Of a stretch of 23,790 nucleotides of DNA, positions 13,895 to 21,694 are shown piece after piece (the first letter of the stretch is position 1; every line of letters starts with the position of its first letter). The translations under genes and the position numbers were made by a program. Source of the stretch: DATBRC01 sp036560485 (GTDB lineage: Bacteria > Pseudomonadota > Gammaproteobacteria > Burkholderiales > Burkholderiaceae_D); the NCBI GenBank assembly GCA_036560485.1, contig DATBRC010000029.1, positions 1 through 23,790 of the forward strand, given 5' to 3'. The notes beneath the pieces are model-generated. The model searched no databases. It was not told the DNA's origin and worked only from the letters and a program-made list of their open reading frames with translations.

Positions 13895-14413
13895 TTAGCC
13901 CAAAATTTCTTCAACGGACTTGCCACGCTTGGCAGCAATTTCCGATGGTGTGTTCATCTTGGACAGGCCATTCAGTGTGGCGCGTACCATGTTGTAAGGA
14001 TTCGTTGAGCCGTTAGACTTCGCCACAACGTTTGTTATCCCCATTACTTCAAAAATCGCACGCATTGGGCCACCGGCAATCACACCTGTACCGTCTTTGG
14101 CTGGCGTCATCAAAACAGATGAAGCGCCATGCTTGCCAGTAACGGTGTGTTGCAACGTTCCGTTTTTCAAGGTGACCTTGATCATCTTGCGACGCGCTTC
14201 TTCCATTGCCTTTTGAACAGCGACCGGAACTTCTTTTGATTTGCCTTTACCCATGCCGATGCGGCCATCGCCATCACCAACCACTGCAAGCGCAGCGAAA
14301 CCCATAATACGACCACCTTTAACCACTTTAGTTACACGGTTAACAGCGATCATTTTTTCGCGCATGCCATCATCAGGCTTGTCGCTTTGCATTTTCGATT
14401 GCATTTTTGCCAT
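13895..14413 (-). CDS. rpsE: 30S ribosomal protein S5
   Basis: S5 takes part in mRNA entry and decoding accuracy in the small subunit. The protein has 172 residues (E. coli 167). The N-terminal double-stranded RNA-binding-like domain has KMIAVNRVTKVVKGGRIMGF, and the C-terminal domain has GVIAGGPMRAIFEVMGITNV. The short N-terminal extension KMQSKMQSDKPDDG repeats itself. The Shine-Dalgarno AAGGAA is good. Confidence 0.98.
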   Translation of the reverse strand: MAKMQSKMQSDKPDDGMREKMIAVNRVTKVVKGGRIMGFAALAVVGDGDGRIGMGKGKSKEVPVAVQKAMEEARRKMIKVTLKNGTLQHTVTGKHGASSVLMTPAKDGTGVIAGGPMRAIFEVMGITNVVAKSNGSTNPYNMVRATLNGLSKMNTPSEIAAKRGKSVEEILG

Positions 14414-14425
14414 GGCAATTTTTCC

Positions 14426-14788
14426 TTAGAACTTCAGACCAGCTTCGCGCGCTGCTTCTGCAACAGCTTTGACGCGACCGTGATAACGGAAACCCGAGCG
14501 ATCAAATGCGACTTCAGCAATTCCTGCCTTCAAGGCTTTCTCAGCTACACGCTTACCGACCAGCGCTGCAGCAGCAGTATTGCCGCCTTTGCCGGATTGA
14601 CCAGCCAACTCCTGGCGTACTTCCGCTTCAAGAGTGGAAGCCGATGCCAGCACTTTTGCGTCCGGGCTGATGATGCTTGCATAGATATGCAAATTGGTAC
14701 GGTGCACAGCCAGCCGATTCACTTTTAACTCGGCGATCTTCACCCGAGTTTGGCGTCCGCGGCGCAGACGTGATTGTTTCTTGTCCAT
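14426..14788 (-). CDS. rplR: 50S ribosomal protein L18
   Basis: L18 binds 5S rRNA with L5 and L25 in the central protuberance. The 120 residues (E. coli 117) start MDKKQSRLRRGRQTRVKIAE and contain RLAVHRTNLHIYASII. A TTG two codons upstream would also give an open frame, but AGGGG stands six bases before the ATG at 14788, so that start is chosen. rplF ends 12 bases upstream. Confidence 0.97.
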   Translation of the reverse strand: MDKKQSRLRRGRQTRVKIAELKVNRLAVHRTNLHIYASIISPDAKVLASASTLEAEVRQELAGQSGKGGNTAAAALVGKRVAEKALKAGIAEVAFDRSGFRYHGRVKAVAEAAREAGLKF

Positions 14789-14800
14789 CGTCAACCCCTA

Positions 14801-15334
14801 TTACTTCTTCTTGGTTTCTTTAATCACAACCACTTCGTCCACATAGCGGACACCCTTGCCCTTGTACGGTTCAGGGCTGCGATAAGCGCGAACTTCAGCA
14901 GCAACTTGGCCAACTTGTTGCCGATCAATTCCCTTGATCAGTATTTCTGTCTGCGTCGGTGTTTCGCATTTAACGCCTTTTGGCATTTGATGCACAACCG
15001 GGTGCGAGAAGCCAAGTGACAAATTCAACTTGTCGCCTTGTGCCTGCGCCTTGTAACCAACGCCAACCAAACTCAGCTTCTTTTCAAAGCCCTTGGTAAC
15101 ACCACTGACCATGTTATTGACCAGCGCACGCAATGTACCTGACATTGCATTTGCCTCACGGCTGTCGTTAGCTGCTTCAAACTTGATCGTGCCAGCATTG
15201 TTTTCCACCTTGACCAAGCCATTTAATGGCTGGGAAAGCGAGCCCAATGGGCCTTTAATTGTGATTTGCGCTGCTGTAATGGTCACTTCTGCACCACTAG
15301 GCAAGGCAATCGGCATTTTACCTACACGAGACAT
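14801..15334 (-). CDS. rplF: 50S ribosomal protein L6
   Basis: L6 lies near the factor-binding site of the large subunit. The 177 residues equal the E. coli length. It starts MSRVGKMPIALPSGAEV and ends with the conserved RSPEPYKGKGVRYVDEVV. The upstream frame of 15 more codons overlaps rpsH; AAGGAG before the ATG at 15334 settles the start. The Shine-Dalgarno overlaps the stop of rpsH. Confidence 0.98.
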   Translation of the reverse strand: MSRVGKMPIALPSGAEVTITAAQITIKGPLGSLSQPLNGLVKVENNAGTIKFEAANDSREANAMSGTLRALVNNMVSGVTKGFEKKLSLVGVGYKAQAQGDKLNLSLGFSHPVVHQMPKGVKCETPTQTEILIKGIDRQQVGQVAAEVRAYRSPEPYKGKGVRYVDEVVVIKETKKK

Positions 15335-15344
15335 GTTTCGCTCC

Positions 15345-15740
15345 TTAGGCCACGTAGCAAATAACTTCGCCACCGACACCGGTTGCGCGCGCTTTGCGGT
15401 CTGTCATCACACCTTTTGGGGTCGATACAATCGCCACACCCAAACCATTCATCACATTTGGAATATCGTCTTTACCCTTGTAGATGCGCAGACCAGGGCG
15501 CGATACACGCTCCAGGCGCTCTATAACTGGGCGACCGGCATAATATTTCAGGCCGATTTTAAGTTCCGATTTACCCGCTGCTTCTGCAACAGCGAAATCC
15601 TCAATGTAACCCTCGTCTTTTAGGACGTTAGCAATCGCAACTTTGACTTTTGACGATGGCATTGCCACCGTGGTCTTTTGCACGACTTGTGCATTGCGGA
15701 TACGGGTCAGCATATCGGCGATAGGATCGCTCATACTCAT
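15345..15740 (-). CDS. rpsH: 30S ribosomal protein S8
   Basis: S8 binds 16S rRNA in the platform, and in E. coli it is the translational repressor of the spc operon. The protein has 131 residues (E. coli 130), begins MSMSDPIADMLTRIRNAQ and ends GVMTDRKARATGVGGEVICY. AGGAG lies eight bases before the first ATG, which also matches the family start, so it is preferred over Met 3. In E. coli the S8 target is in the rplE message; I did not find a confident copy here by eye. Confidence 0.98.
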   Translation of the reverse strand: MSMSDPIADMLTRIRNAQVVQKTTVAMPSSKVKVAIANVLKDEGYIEDFAVAEAAGKSELKIGLKYYAGRPVIERLERVSRPGLRIYKGKDDIPNVMNGLGVAIVSTPKGVMTDRKARATGVGGEVICYVA

Positions 15741-15754
15741 TGCTTATTCTCCTA

Positions 15755-16060
15755 TTACCAGCTGGCTTTTGTCATTCCGGGAATCTCACCACGCATGGCG
15801 ATTTCACGGAGCTTAATACGGCCCAAACCGAACTTGCGGAATGTGCCACGTGGACGACCAGTCAATGCGCAACGATTACGTTGGCGGGTCGGAGCGGAGT
15901 TACGGGGCAGCGCCTGCAATTTCAGGCGAGCTTCGTAGCGCTCCTCTTCCGACTTCGATTGATCATCAATGATTGCCTTTAACTCAGCGCGCTTGCCGGC
16001 ATACTTCTTGACCAGGTCTGCACGTTTTTGTTCACGGTTAATCAGTGAGAGTTTTGCCAT
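15755..16060 (-). CDS. rpsN: 30S ribosomal protein S14, zinc-free form
   Basis: This 101-residue S14 has the long form length and the conserved NRCALTGRPRGTFRKFGLGR. Only one cysteine is present, so it cannot hold zinc: it is the C- form. The start at 16060 has TGAGGT ahead and gives the family MAKLSLINRE; the frame upstream overlaps rplE. The seven bases between rplE and rpsN suggest coupled translation. Confidence 0.97.
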   Translation of the reverse strand: MAKLSLINREQKRADLVKKYAGKRAELKAIIDDQSKSEEERYEARLKLQALPRNSAPTRQRNRCALTGRPRGTFRKFGLGRIKLREIAMRGEIPGMTKASW

Positions 16061-16067
16061 GGCAACC

Positions 16068-16607
16068 TCAGTTTCTGAACGGGAATTTAAATGCGGCGAG
16101 AAGCGCTTTTGCTTCATCGTCGGTCTTCGCTGTTGTCGTGATACTGATATTCATACCACGCAACACATCAATCTTGTCATACTCGATTTCGGGGAAAATG
16201 ATCTGCTCTTTCACACCGATGTTGTAGTTACCGCGGCCATCAAACGCACGACCGGATACGCCACGGAAGTCACGTACACGCGGCAAAGCAACGGTAATAA
16301 AACGATCAAGAAATTCATACATTTGCGCGCCGCGCAAAGTCACCATACAGCCAATTGGATAACCCTCACGAATCTTGAAACCCGCGATCGCCTTACGCGC
16401 TTTGGTCACAACCGGCTTCTGACCCGCAATTTTCGTCAAATCGCCGACAGCATGCTCAATGATTTTTTTATCCGCAACAGCCTCAGACAACCCCATATTC
16501 AAGGTGATCTTGAGCAGACGCGGAACTTCCATTACAGACTTGTAACCGAACTTGCCGGTCAAGTCAGCAACGACTTTTTCTTTATAGAATTCTTGGAGAC
16601 GGGCCAT
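16068..16607 (-). CDS. rplE: 50S ribosomal protein L5
   Basis: L5 binds 5S rRNA and touches the P-site tRNA. The 179 residues equal the E. coli length. Family segments are MEVPRLLKITLNMGLSEA near the start, TKIAGQKPVVTKARKAIAGF, and GRGNYNIGVKEQIIFPEIEY. The gene begins six bases after the rplX stop with a modest ribosome site, so coupling to rplX is likely. Confidence 0.98.
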   Translation of the reverse strand: MARLQEFYKEKVVADLTGKFGYKSVMEVPRLLKITLNMGLSEAVADKKIIEHAVGDLTKIAGQKPVVTKARKAIAGFKIREGYPIGCMVTLRGAQMYEFLDRFITVALPRVRDFRGVSGRAFDGRGNYNIGVKEQIIFPEIEYDKIDVLRGMNISITTTAKTDDEAKALLAAFKFPFRN

Positions 16608-16613
16608 GATCTC

Positions 16614-16928
16614 TTACGCCTTAACGACTTCGCCACTGGACTTGAAAACACGGACTTTCTTGCCATCCACATCTTTAAAACCAACGCGATCTGCCTTGCC
16701 AGTTGCCGCATTAAACAATGCAACATTTGACACATGAATTGGCATCAGCTTATCAACGATGCCGCCAGTTGTACCCGTCATTGGATTAGGCTTGGTCGCT
16801 TTTTTCGCAACATTCACACCCTCAACAACGACGTAATTAGCATCGACGCGTTGCTTGACAACACCGCGCTTGCCCTTGTCTTTTCCAGCCAAAACGATTA
16901 CTTCATCGCTTTTACGAATCTTGTCCAT
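16614..16928 (-). CDS. rplX: 50S ribosomal protein L24
   Basis: L24 is an assembly starter of the large subunit near the exit tunnel. The 104 residues match E. coli. The N-terminal KOW motif is visible: SDEVIVLAGKDKGKRGVVKQ (7-26). AAGGAG lies five bases before the ATG and overlaps the stop codon of rplN. Confidence 0.98.
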   Translation of the reverse strand: MDKIRKSDEVIVLAGKDKGKRGVVKQRVDANYVVVEGVNVAKKATKPNPMTGTTGGIVDKLMPIHVSNVALFNAATGKADRVGFKDVDGKKVRVFKSSGEVVKA

Positions 16929-16937
16929 GTCGACTCC

Positions 16938-17306
16938 TTACAGAACTTCAGGTGCGAGCGACACGATTTTCATGAAGCGCTCAGTGCGCAATTCACGCGT
17001 AACCGGTCCAAAAATGCGCGTGCCAATTGGCTCAAGCTTCGCATTAAGCAATACTGCCGCATTGCCATCGAACTTGACCAAAGAGCCATCCTGGCGGCGC
17101 ACGCCTTTTGCTGTGCGCACAACGACCGCATTATAAATTTCGCCTTTTTTGACACGCCCACGCGGCGCAGCAACCTTGACCGTTACCTTGATCACGTCGC
17201 CAATACCAGCATAACGGCGCTTGGAACCACCCAGAACCTTGATGCACATAACTTCGCGCGCGCCAGTGTTGTCGGCAACTTCGAGCCGGCTTTCAGTTTG
17301 AATCAT
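16938..17306 (-). CDS. rplN: 50S ribosomal protein L14
   Basis: L14 lies at the subunit interface. The 122 residues (E. coli 123) start MIQTESRLEVADNTGAREVM and contain KVTVKVAAPRGRVKKGEIYN. It is the first gene of the spc group. A 234-base gap with a sigma-70 promoter separates it from rpsQ, so the spc genes can be transcribed apart from the S10 genes. The Shine-Dalgarno GGGAAAG is moderate, and a small hairpin stands about 30 bases upstream. Confidence 0.98.
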   Translation of the reverse strand: MIQTESRLEVADNTGAREVMCIKVLGGSKRRYAGIGDVIKVTVKVAAPRGRVKKGEIYNAVVVRTAKGVRRQDGSLVKFDGNAAVLLNAKLEPIGTRIFGPVTRELRTERFMKIVSLAPEVL

Positions 17307-17337
17307 AATATTTTCTTTCCCAACTTAACCCGCTCAA

Positions 17338-17360
17338 ACCGCACAATGCGGCGTTGCGGT
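17338..17360 (-). other. Alternative hairpins in the rplN leader
   Basis: CCGCA (17339-17343) can pair with TGCGG at 17347-17351 (three-base loop). ACCGCA (17338-17343) can instead pair with TGCGGT at 17355-17360. The two folds exclude each other. They lie 32-54 bases before the rplN start and could act as a small control switch; this is inference from base pairing only. Confidence 0.3.
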
Positions 17361-17504
17361 CAGTCTTGGTCCCGTCAGGCACTTTATGCAAGCGCGCTGA
17401 TTAGGCGGACGATTTCCAAAACTACTGACTATTACGAATTTCTTGACTGCAGAGCACTTCAATATTGCCCCTGTCTTTACAACTCGACAAGAGCGAAGCC
17501 AAAC

Positions 17505-17533
17505 ATTATGTCACCATTACAGCAAGCTTGCAA
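17505..17533 (-). promoter_or_regulatory. Sigma-70 promoter of the spc genes
   Basis: On the minus strand TTGCAA (17533-17528), exactly 17 bases, then CATAAT (17510-17505). The start would be near 17498 and the leader about 190 bases long before rplN. The bases after the -10 box read GTTTGGCTTCGC, nearly the same as after the rplC promoter. Confidence 0.7.
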
Positions 17534-17540
17534 CCACTTC

Positions 17541-17813
17541 TTAAACTATTTGCGCTGTTTGAACGACGCGCGTTACTGACCAAGCCTTTGTTTTCGAGAT
17601 CGGACGGCCTTCTTGTATCTCAACCGTATCACCCTCTTTAGCCTGATTGCTTTCATCATGCGCGTGGTATTTGTTTGTGCGCACAATAATTTTGCCGTAG
17701 AGCGGATGCTTGACGTGACGCTCGATCAAAACGGTAACAGTTTTATCCATTTTGTCGGAAACCACTTTGCCAATCAGCGTGCGCTTGAGCGCTTGTTTCA
17801 CTGGATCGTTCAT
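17541..17813 (-). CDS. rpsQ: 30S ribosomal protein S17
   Basis: S17 is an OB-fold protein that binds 16S rRNA early in small-subunit assembly. The 90 residues (E. coli 84) contain RTLIGKVVSDKMDKTVTVLI and HDESNQAKEGDTVEIQEGRP. Its ATG overlaps the rpmC stop (TAATG), which points to coupled translation, with AAGGATG as ribosome site. It is the last gene of the S10 group. No T-tailed hairpin follows, so S10 transcripts probably continue into spc. Confidence 0.98.
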   Translation of the reverse strand: MNDPVKQALKRTLIGKVVSDKMDKTVTVLIERHVKHPLYGKIIVRTNKYHAHDESNQAKEGDTVEIQEGRPISKTKAWSVTRVVQTAQIV

Positions 17814-18004
17814 TATTTGGCATCCTTCTGATTCATGACTGTTTTTACACGTGCGATATCGCGGCGAACTTTTTTGAGCTGCGAAGTGTTATTCAATTGT
17901 TGTGTTGCGATTTGCATGCGCAATCCGAATTGAGCCTTCAACAGATCATTGAGTTCTTTTGTCAAAGCCGTTTGGTCTTTGCCGCGGAGTTCAGATGTTT
18001 TCAT
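17813..18004 (-). CDS. rpmC: 50S ribosomal protein L29
   Basis: L29 is a helical protein next to the tunnel exit, where it touches SRP and trigger factor together with L23. The 63 residues equal the E. coli length. It starts MKTSELRGKDQTALTKELND and contains the conserved LKKVRRDIARVKT. A GTG two codons upstream gives a longer frame, but GGAG five bases before the ATG at 18004 decides for the shorter one. Confidence 0.96.
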   Translation of the reverse strand: MKTSELRGKDQTALTKELNDLLKAQFGLRMQIATQQLNNTSQLKKVRRDIARVKTVMNQKDAK

Positions 18005-18015
18005 ATTCACTCCAA

Positions 18016-18435
18016 TTATTGGCCGACTTGACGCACGACAAACGTAGTCAATAACGGCAATTTAGCTGCGGCCAGGCGGAATGCTTCACGCGCCAAAGCC
18101 TCATCAACGCCATCCATTTCATACAATACTTTGCCCGGCTGAATTTCAGCGACATAGTATTCCGGATTACCTTTACCGTTACCCATACGGACTTCGGCAG
18201 GTTTTTGCGAAATTGGCTTATCTGGAAATACACGGATCCAGATACGGCCACCACGTTTAATGTGACGTGTCATCGCACGACGAGCAGCTTCAATCTGACG
18301 TGCAGTAATACGGCCACGGCCGATCGCTTTAAGCCCATATTCGCCAAACGAAACTGCTGTTCCGCGAGTGTGCGAAATGCCCTTGTTGCGGCCTTTTTGC
18401 TCTTTACGATATTTTCTGCGTGCTGGTTGCAGCAT
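18016..18435 (-). CDS. rplP: 50S ribosomal protein L16
   Basis: L16 organises tRNA binding at the A site of the large subunit. The 139 residues (E. coli 136) start MLQPARRKYRKEQKGRNKGI and contain GGRIWIRVFPDKPISQKPAE and EVRMGNGKGNPEY. The arginine in VRMGNGKG corresponds to the one that E. coli hydroxylates. The gene starts two bases after the rpsC stop, and AGGAG lies within the end of rpsC. Confidence 0.98.
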   Translation of the reverse strand: MLQPARRKYRKEQKGRNKGISHTRGTAVSFGEYGLKAIGRGRITARQIEAARRAMTRHIKRGGRIWIRVFPDKPISQKPAEVRMGNGKGNPEYYVAEIQPGKVLYEMDGVDEALAREAFRLAAAKLPLLTTFVVRQVGQ

Positions 18436-18437
18436 GA

Positions 18438-19295
18438 TTATTCTCCTGCTTTCTCAGCCGGTGCTGCTGTTGCACCATCCGGCTTTTTAGCGCGAACACG
18501 TTTTGCTACCGCTGGCGCTGCTGGCGCACCAGGAGCTGCAGTGGTTGCCTGACCTTCAGGGCGTGGAGCGCGTGGTGGACGAGCACTTGGCTTGCCATCG
18601 TCACGACGTGGGCCACGGCGTTTCTTGTCGTCATCTGTAGCGGCATCGATTACCGGTGTCTCGCCACTTGCGAGGCGATCACCTTTATAAACCCAGACTT
18701 TGATACCGATGATGCCGTACGTTGTTTCTGCTTCGCCAAAACCATAGTCGATGTCGGCACGCAAGGTATGCAGAGGCACACGGCCTTCGCGATACCACTC
18801 TTTACGTGCAATTTCGATACCGTTCAAACGACCCGATGACATGATCTTGATGCCTTGCGCACCCAGACGCATTGCATTTTGCATTGCGCGCTTCATTGCA
18901 CGGCGGAACATGATGCGTTTTTCCAATTGCTGTGCAATTGAATCTGCAATCAATTGCGCATCTGTTTCCGGCTTACGAATTTCTTCGATATTCACATGAA
19001 CCGGCACGCCCATCATCTTGCCCAATGCGGATTTGAGAACCTCAATATCCTCACCCTTTTTGCCGATGACGACGCCAGGACGTGAGCTATAAATAGTGAT
19101 GCGAGCATTTTTTGCAGGGCGCTCGATGACGATGCGGCCTACGGATGCGTTTTTCAGTTTCTTCTTGAGGTAAGCACGCACCTTCAGGTCTTCATTGAGC
19201 ATGGTGGCAAAATTGCTATTGCCAGCATACCAACGAGATCCCCAGTTGCGTGTAACCGCGAGGCGGAAACCGGTTGGATGTATCTTCTGTCCCAT
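18438..19295 (-). CDS. rpsC: 30S ribosomal protein S3 with long disordered C-terminal tail
   Basis: S3 lines the mRNA entry channel with S4 and S5. The family core is residues 1 to about 215: MGQKIHPTGFRL start, a KH domain with GVVIGKKGED (74-83), and the C-terminal domain ending WVYKGDRLASGE. The protein has 285 residues against 233 in E. coli. The extra part (about 218-285) is made mostly of A, P, R, K, G and D and is probably disordered and basic. Similar tails occur in other Burkholderiales (from memory). AAGGAG before the ATG is ideal. Confidence 0.98.
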   Translation of the reverse strand: MGQKIHPTGFRLAVTRNWGSRWYAGNSNFATMLNEDLKVRAYLKKKLKNASVGRIVIERPAKNARITIYSSRPGVVIGKKGEDIEVLKSALGKMMGVPVHVNIEEIRKPETDAQLIADSIAQQLEKRIMFRRAMKRAMQNAMRLGAQGIKIMSSGRLNGIEIARKEWYREGRVPLHTLRADIDYGFGEAETTYGIIGIKVWVYKGDRLASGETPVIDAATDDDKKRRGPRRDDGKPSARPPRAPRPEGQATTAAPGAPAAPAVAKRVRAKKPDGATAAPAEKAGE

Positions 19296-19304
19296 CGCGA
19301 CTCC

Positions 19305-19634
19305 TTAATTACCGACAGTCACGTAAATGTGACAGGATTGTTTAGAGATACGATCGCCACGGCCTTTTGCGCGCGCGGTGAAGCGCTTCAGGAAGGTCCC
19401 GCGCTCGACATAAATCGTCTTGACTTTCAGCTCATCGATATCTGCGCCATCGTTGTGTTCGGCATTCGCGATAGCGGATTCCAGAACCTTCTTGATGATT
19501 GCAGCACCTTTTTTCGGGCTAAATGCCAAAATGTTTAACGCTTGGTCAACTTTTTTGCCGCGAATAAGATCGGCAACAAGGCGGCCTTTTTGTTCCGACA
19601 GACGCACGCCGCGGAGAATAGCTTTAGTTTCCAT
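19305..19634 (-). CDS. rplV: 50S ribosomal protein L22
   Basis: L22 has a long hairpin that lines the exit tunnel beside L4. The 109 residues (E. coli 110) contain RLVADLIRGKKVDQALNILA and the tunnel hairpin GTFLKRFTARAKGRGDRI. Two ATG codons stand side by side. The second (19634) is chosen because AGGGG is then five bases away instead of two and because the family starts with a single methionine. Confidence 0.97.
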   Translation of the reverse strand: METKAILRGVRLSEQKGRLVADLIRGKKVDQALNILAFSPKKGAAIIKKVLESAIANAEHNDGADIDELKVKTIYVERGTFLKRFTARAKGRGDRISKQSCHIYVTVGN

Positions 19635-19643
19635 CATGGCCCC

Positions 19644-19919
19644 TTATTTCTTTGCCTTCTTGTCGGCAGCATGACCCTTGAACGTACGGGTCAGCGCGAA
19701 TTCGCCGAGCTTGTGACCAACCATATTTTCGGAAATATAAACCGGCACGTGCTGCTTGCCGTTATGCACCGCGATTGTCAAGCCAATGAAGTCCGGCATA
19801 ATTGTCGAACGGCGTGACCATGTTTTAATTGGCTTTTTGTCTTTACCTGCTTGCGCGGTTTCGACTTTTTTAACCAAGTGGGCGTCACAGAACGGCCCTT
19901 TTTTCAATGAACGTGTCAT
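19644..19919 (-). CDS. rpsS: 30S ribosomal protein S19
   Basis: S19 works with S13 in the head of the small subunit. The 91 residues (E. coli 92) start MTRSLKKGPFCDAHLVKKVE and contain KTWSRRSTIMPDFIGLTIAV and GHKLGEFALTRTFKGHAADK. AAGGAA precedes the ATG. It lies ten bases after rplB. Confidence 0.98.
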   Translation of the reverse strand: MTRSLKKGPFCDAHLVKKVETAQAGKDKKPIKTWSRRSTIMPDFIGLTIAVHNGKQHVPVYISENMVGHKLGEFALTRTFKGHAADKKAKK

Positions 19920-19929
19920 GTCTTATTCC

Positions 19930-20757
19930 TTATTTCTTGCCACGGCGCGAGACAATCATGGAAGTCGTGCGCTTGTTGCGACGCGTCTTCTTACCCTTGG
20001 TCTGCTGGCCCCATGGCGAAACTGGATGACGACCGGCTGCTGTTTTGCCCTCACCACCACCGTGCGGATGGTCAACCGGGTTCATCACCACACCGCGAAC
20101 GGTAGGACGAACACCGCGCCAACGCATTGCACCTGCTTTACCAATCTTGCGCAAACTATGTTCAGCATTACCCACTTCACCGACAGTCGCACGGCACTCA
20201 ATGTGTACGCGACGAACTTCACCTGAACGCAAGCGAACCTGAGCATAGGTGCCTTCGCGCGCCATCAGCACTACACCAGCACCGGCTGTACGTGCCATTT
20301 GCGCACCTTTGCCGGGCAACATCTCCACGCAGTGCATGATCGTGCCGACTGGAATGTTACGGATTGGAAGGCAGTTGCCGGATTTGATCGGCGCTTCCGC
20401 ACCATTCATCAACTGATCACCGACTGCCAGACCTTTAGTAGCGATAATGTATTGACGCTCACCATCGGCATAGCACAGCAGAGCGATATTTGCCGTACGG
20501 TTTGGATCGTATTCAATACGCTCTACTTTCGCCGGGATACCATCTTTGGTGCGTTTGAAATCAATTACGCGATAGTGCTGCTTGTGACCACCACCAATAT
20601 GGCGAGTAGTAATGTGACCGTTGTTGTTACGGCCCGCGGTCTTCGATTTCTTTTCAACCAACGCGTCAAACGGGCGGCCTTTGTACAGGTCGTCATTAAC
20701 GACCTTGACCATGCCACGGCGACCAGGCGATGTTGGTTTGACTTTAACGAGTGCCAT
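19930..20757 (-). CDS. rplB: 50S ribosomal protein L2
   Basis: L2 is needed for subunit joining and lies close to the peptidyl transferase centre. The protein has 275 residues (E. coli 273). It contains the OB and SH3-like RNA-binding domains, and in the C-terminal part VMNPVDHPHGGGEGK (about 223-237) with the functionally important histidines. The ATG overlaps the stop of rplW (TAATG), and the ribosome site GAGGAGG lies in the last codons of rplW, so the two are coupled. Confidence 0.99.
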   Translation of the reverse strand: MALVKVKPTSPGRRGMVKVVNDDLYKGRPFDALVEKKSKTAGRNNNGHITTRHIGGGHKQHYRVIDFKRTKDGIPAKVERIEYDPNRTANIALLCYADGERQYIIATKGLAVGDQLMNGAEAPIKSGNCLPIRNIPVGTIMHCVEMLPGKGAQMARTAGAGVVLMAREGTYAQVRLRSGEVRRVHIECRATVGEVGNAEHSLRKIGKAGAMRWRGVRPTVRGVVMNPVDHPHGGGEGKTAAGRHPVSPWGQQTKGKKTRRNKRTTSMIVSRRGKK

Positions 20758-21071
20758 TATTTAGCCTCCTCGGTGAAGTTAATTTCTTGGCCCGGCTTCA
20801 GGCTTACAAACGCACGTCTTGTGTGATTGCGGCGCCCGTTGAATCTTCCGGAACGCTTCAATTTACCTTGACGGTTTGCAACTTGAACTGACTCTACTTG
20901 AACCTTGAACAGCAATTCGACCGCCGCTTTAATCTCTGGTTTGGTTGCATCCGGCATCACCAAGAAAACAACTTGCTCGTTTTTCTCAGCAACAAACGTC
21001 GCCTTTTCAGAAATCACAGGCGCGAGCAATACTTTCATCAAGCGCTCTTCGCTATGTTTTATCGTATTCAT
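20757..21071 (-). CDS. rplW: 50S ribosomal protein L23
   Basis: L23 stands at the tunnel exit and is the docking site for trigger factor and SRP. The 104 residues (E. coli 100) contain EERLMKVLLAPVISEKATF and the basic loop KLKRSGRFNGRRNHTRRAFV. The start at 21071 overlaps the rplD stop by four bases (ATGA) and matches the family start, so it is preferred over Met 12. Confidence 0.97.
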   Translation of the reverse strand: MNTIKHSEERLMKVLLAPVISEKATFVAEKNEQVVFLVMPDATKPEIKAAVELLFKVQVESVQVANRQGKLKRSGRFNGRRNHTRRAFVSLKPGQEINFTEEAK

Positions 21072-21691
21072 GCCAGCATCTCCTCAATCTTGGCCAATGC
21101 AGGCTTCGTGATCAGGATCTTTTTATAGAACACCAAAGAAACCGGATCTGCATGACGCGGCTCGCAGATCAGCACATTTGGCAAATTACGAGAAGCCAGC
21201 AACAGGTTTTCATCGAGATTGTCGGTAATCACCAAAACGGAATCCAGTGCGCCCATGCCCTTCAATTTTTGAGACAAGAGCTTGGTCTTTGGCGCATCAA
21301 CTGAAAGATTTTCAATCACAGACAAACGACCTTCGCGTGCCAACTGAGAAAGGATCGAGCAAACGCCTGCGCGATACATTTTCTTGTTAACTTTATGCGA
21401 GAAATTTTCGTCTGGCGAATTTGGGAAAATACGACCACCACCACGCCACAAAGGAGATGACGACATACCGGCACGAGCACGACCCGTACCTTTTTGACGC
21501 CATGGCTTTTTAGTCGTGTGATGCACTTCTTCACGGTCTTTTTGCTTACGGTTGCCACTACGAGCATTCGCTTGATAAGCAACCACGACCTGGTGAATCA
21601 GCGCCTCATTGTAGTCGCGGCCAAAAATGGTATCTGGCGCAGCAACATTGGAAGCAGCTTGACCTTGGTCATTCAGGAGCTTGAGTTCCAT
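21068..21691 (-). CDS. rplD: 50S ribosomal protein L4
   Basis: L4 reaches into the exit tunnel with a long loop, and in E. coli it also represses the S10 operon. The protein has 207 residues (E. coli 201). The tunnel loop is TKKPWRQKGTGRARAGMSSS (60-79) followed by PLWRGGGRIFP. The ribosome site GGGAG overlaps the end of rplC, which lies only three bases away. Whether L4 controls the operon here is open, because the usual leader position before rpsJ holds only a short hairpin. Confidence 0.98.
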   Translation of the reverse strand: MELKLLNDQGQAASNVAAPDTIFGRDYNEALIHQVVVAYQANARSGNRKQKDREEVHHTTKKPWRQKGTGRARAGMSSSPLWRGGGRIFPNSPDENFSHKVNKKMYRAGVCSILSQLAREGRLSVIENLSVDAPKTKLLSQKLKGMGALDSVLVITDNLDENLLLASRNLPNVLICEPRHADPVSLVFYKKILITKPALAKIEEMLA

Positions 21692-21694
21692 CGA

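Noticed and set aside
15969..16730. Plus-strand open frame of 253 codons opposite rpsN and rplE
   Set aside because: Antisense shadow of conserved ribosomal protein genes without ribosome site or recognisable domain.
16734..17579. Plus-strand open frame of 281 codons opposite rplX, rplN and the rpsQ end
   Set aside because: It runs antisense across two conserved genes and a promoter gap, and its protein resembles nothing I know. Codon bias of ribosomal genes often leaves such open antisense frames.
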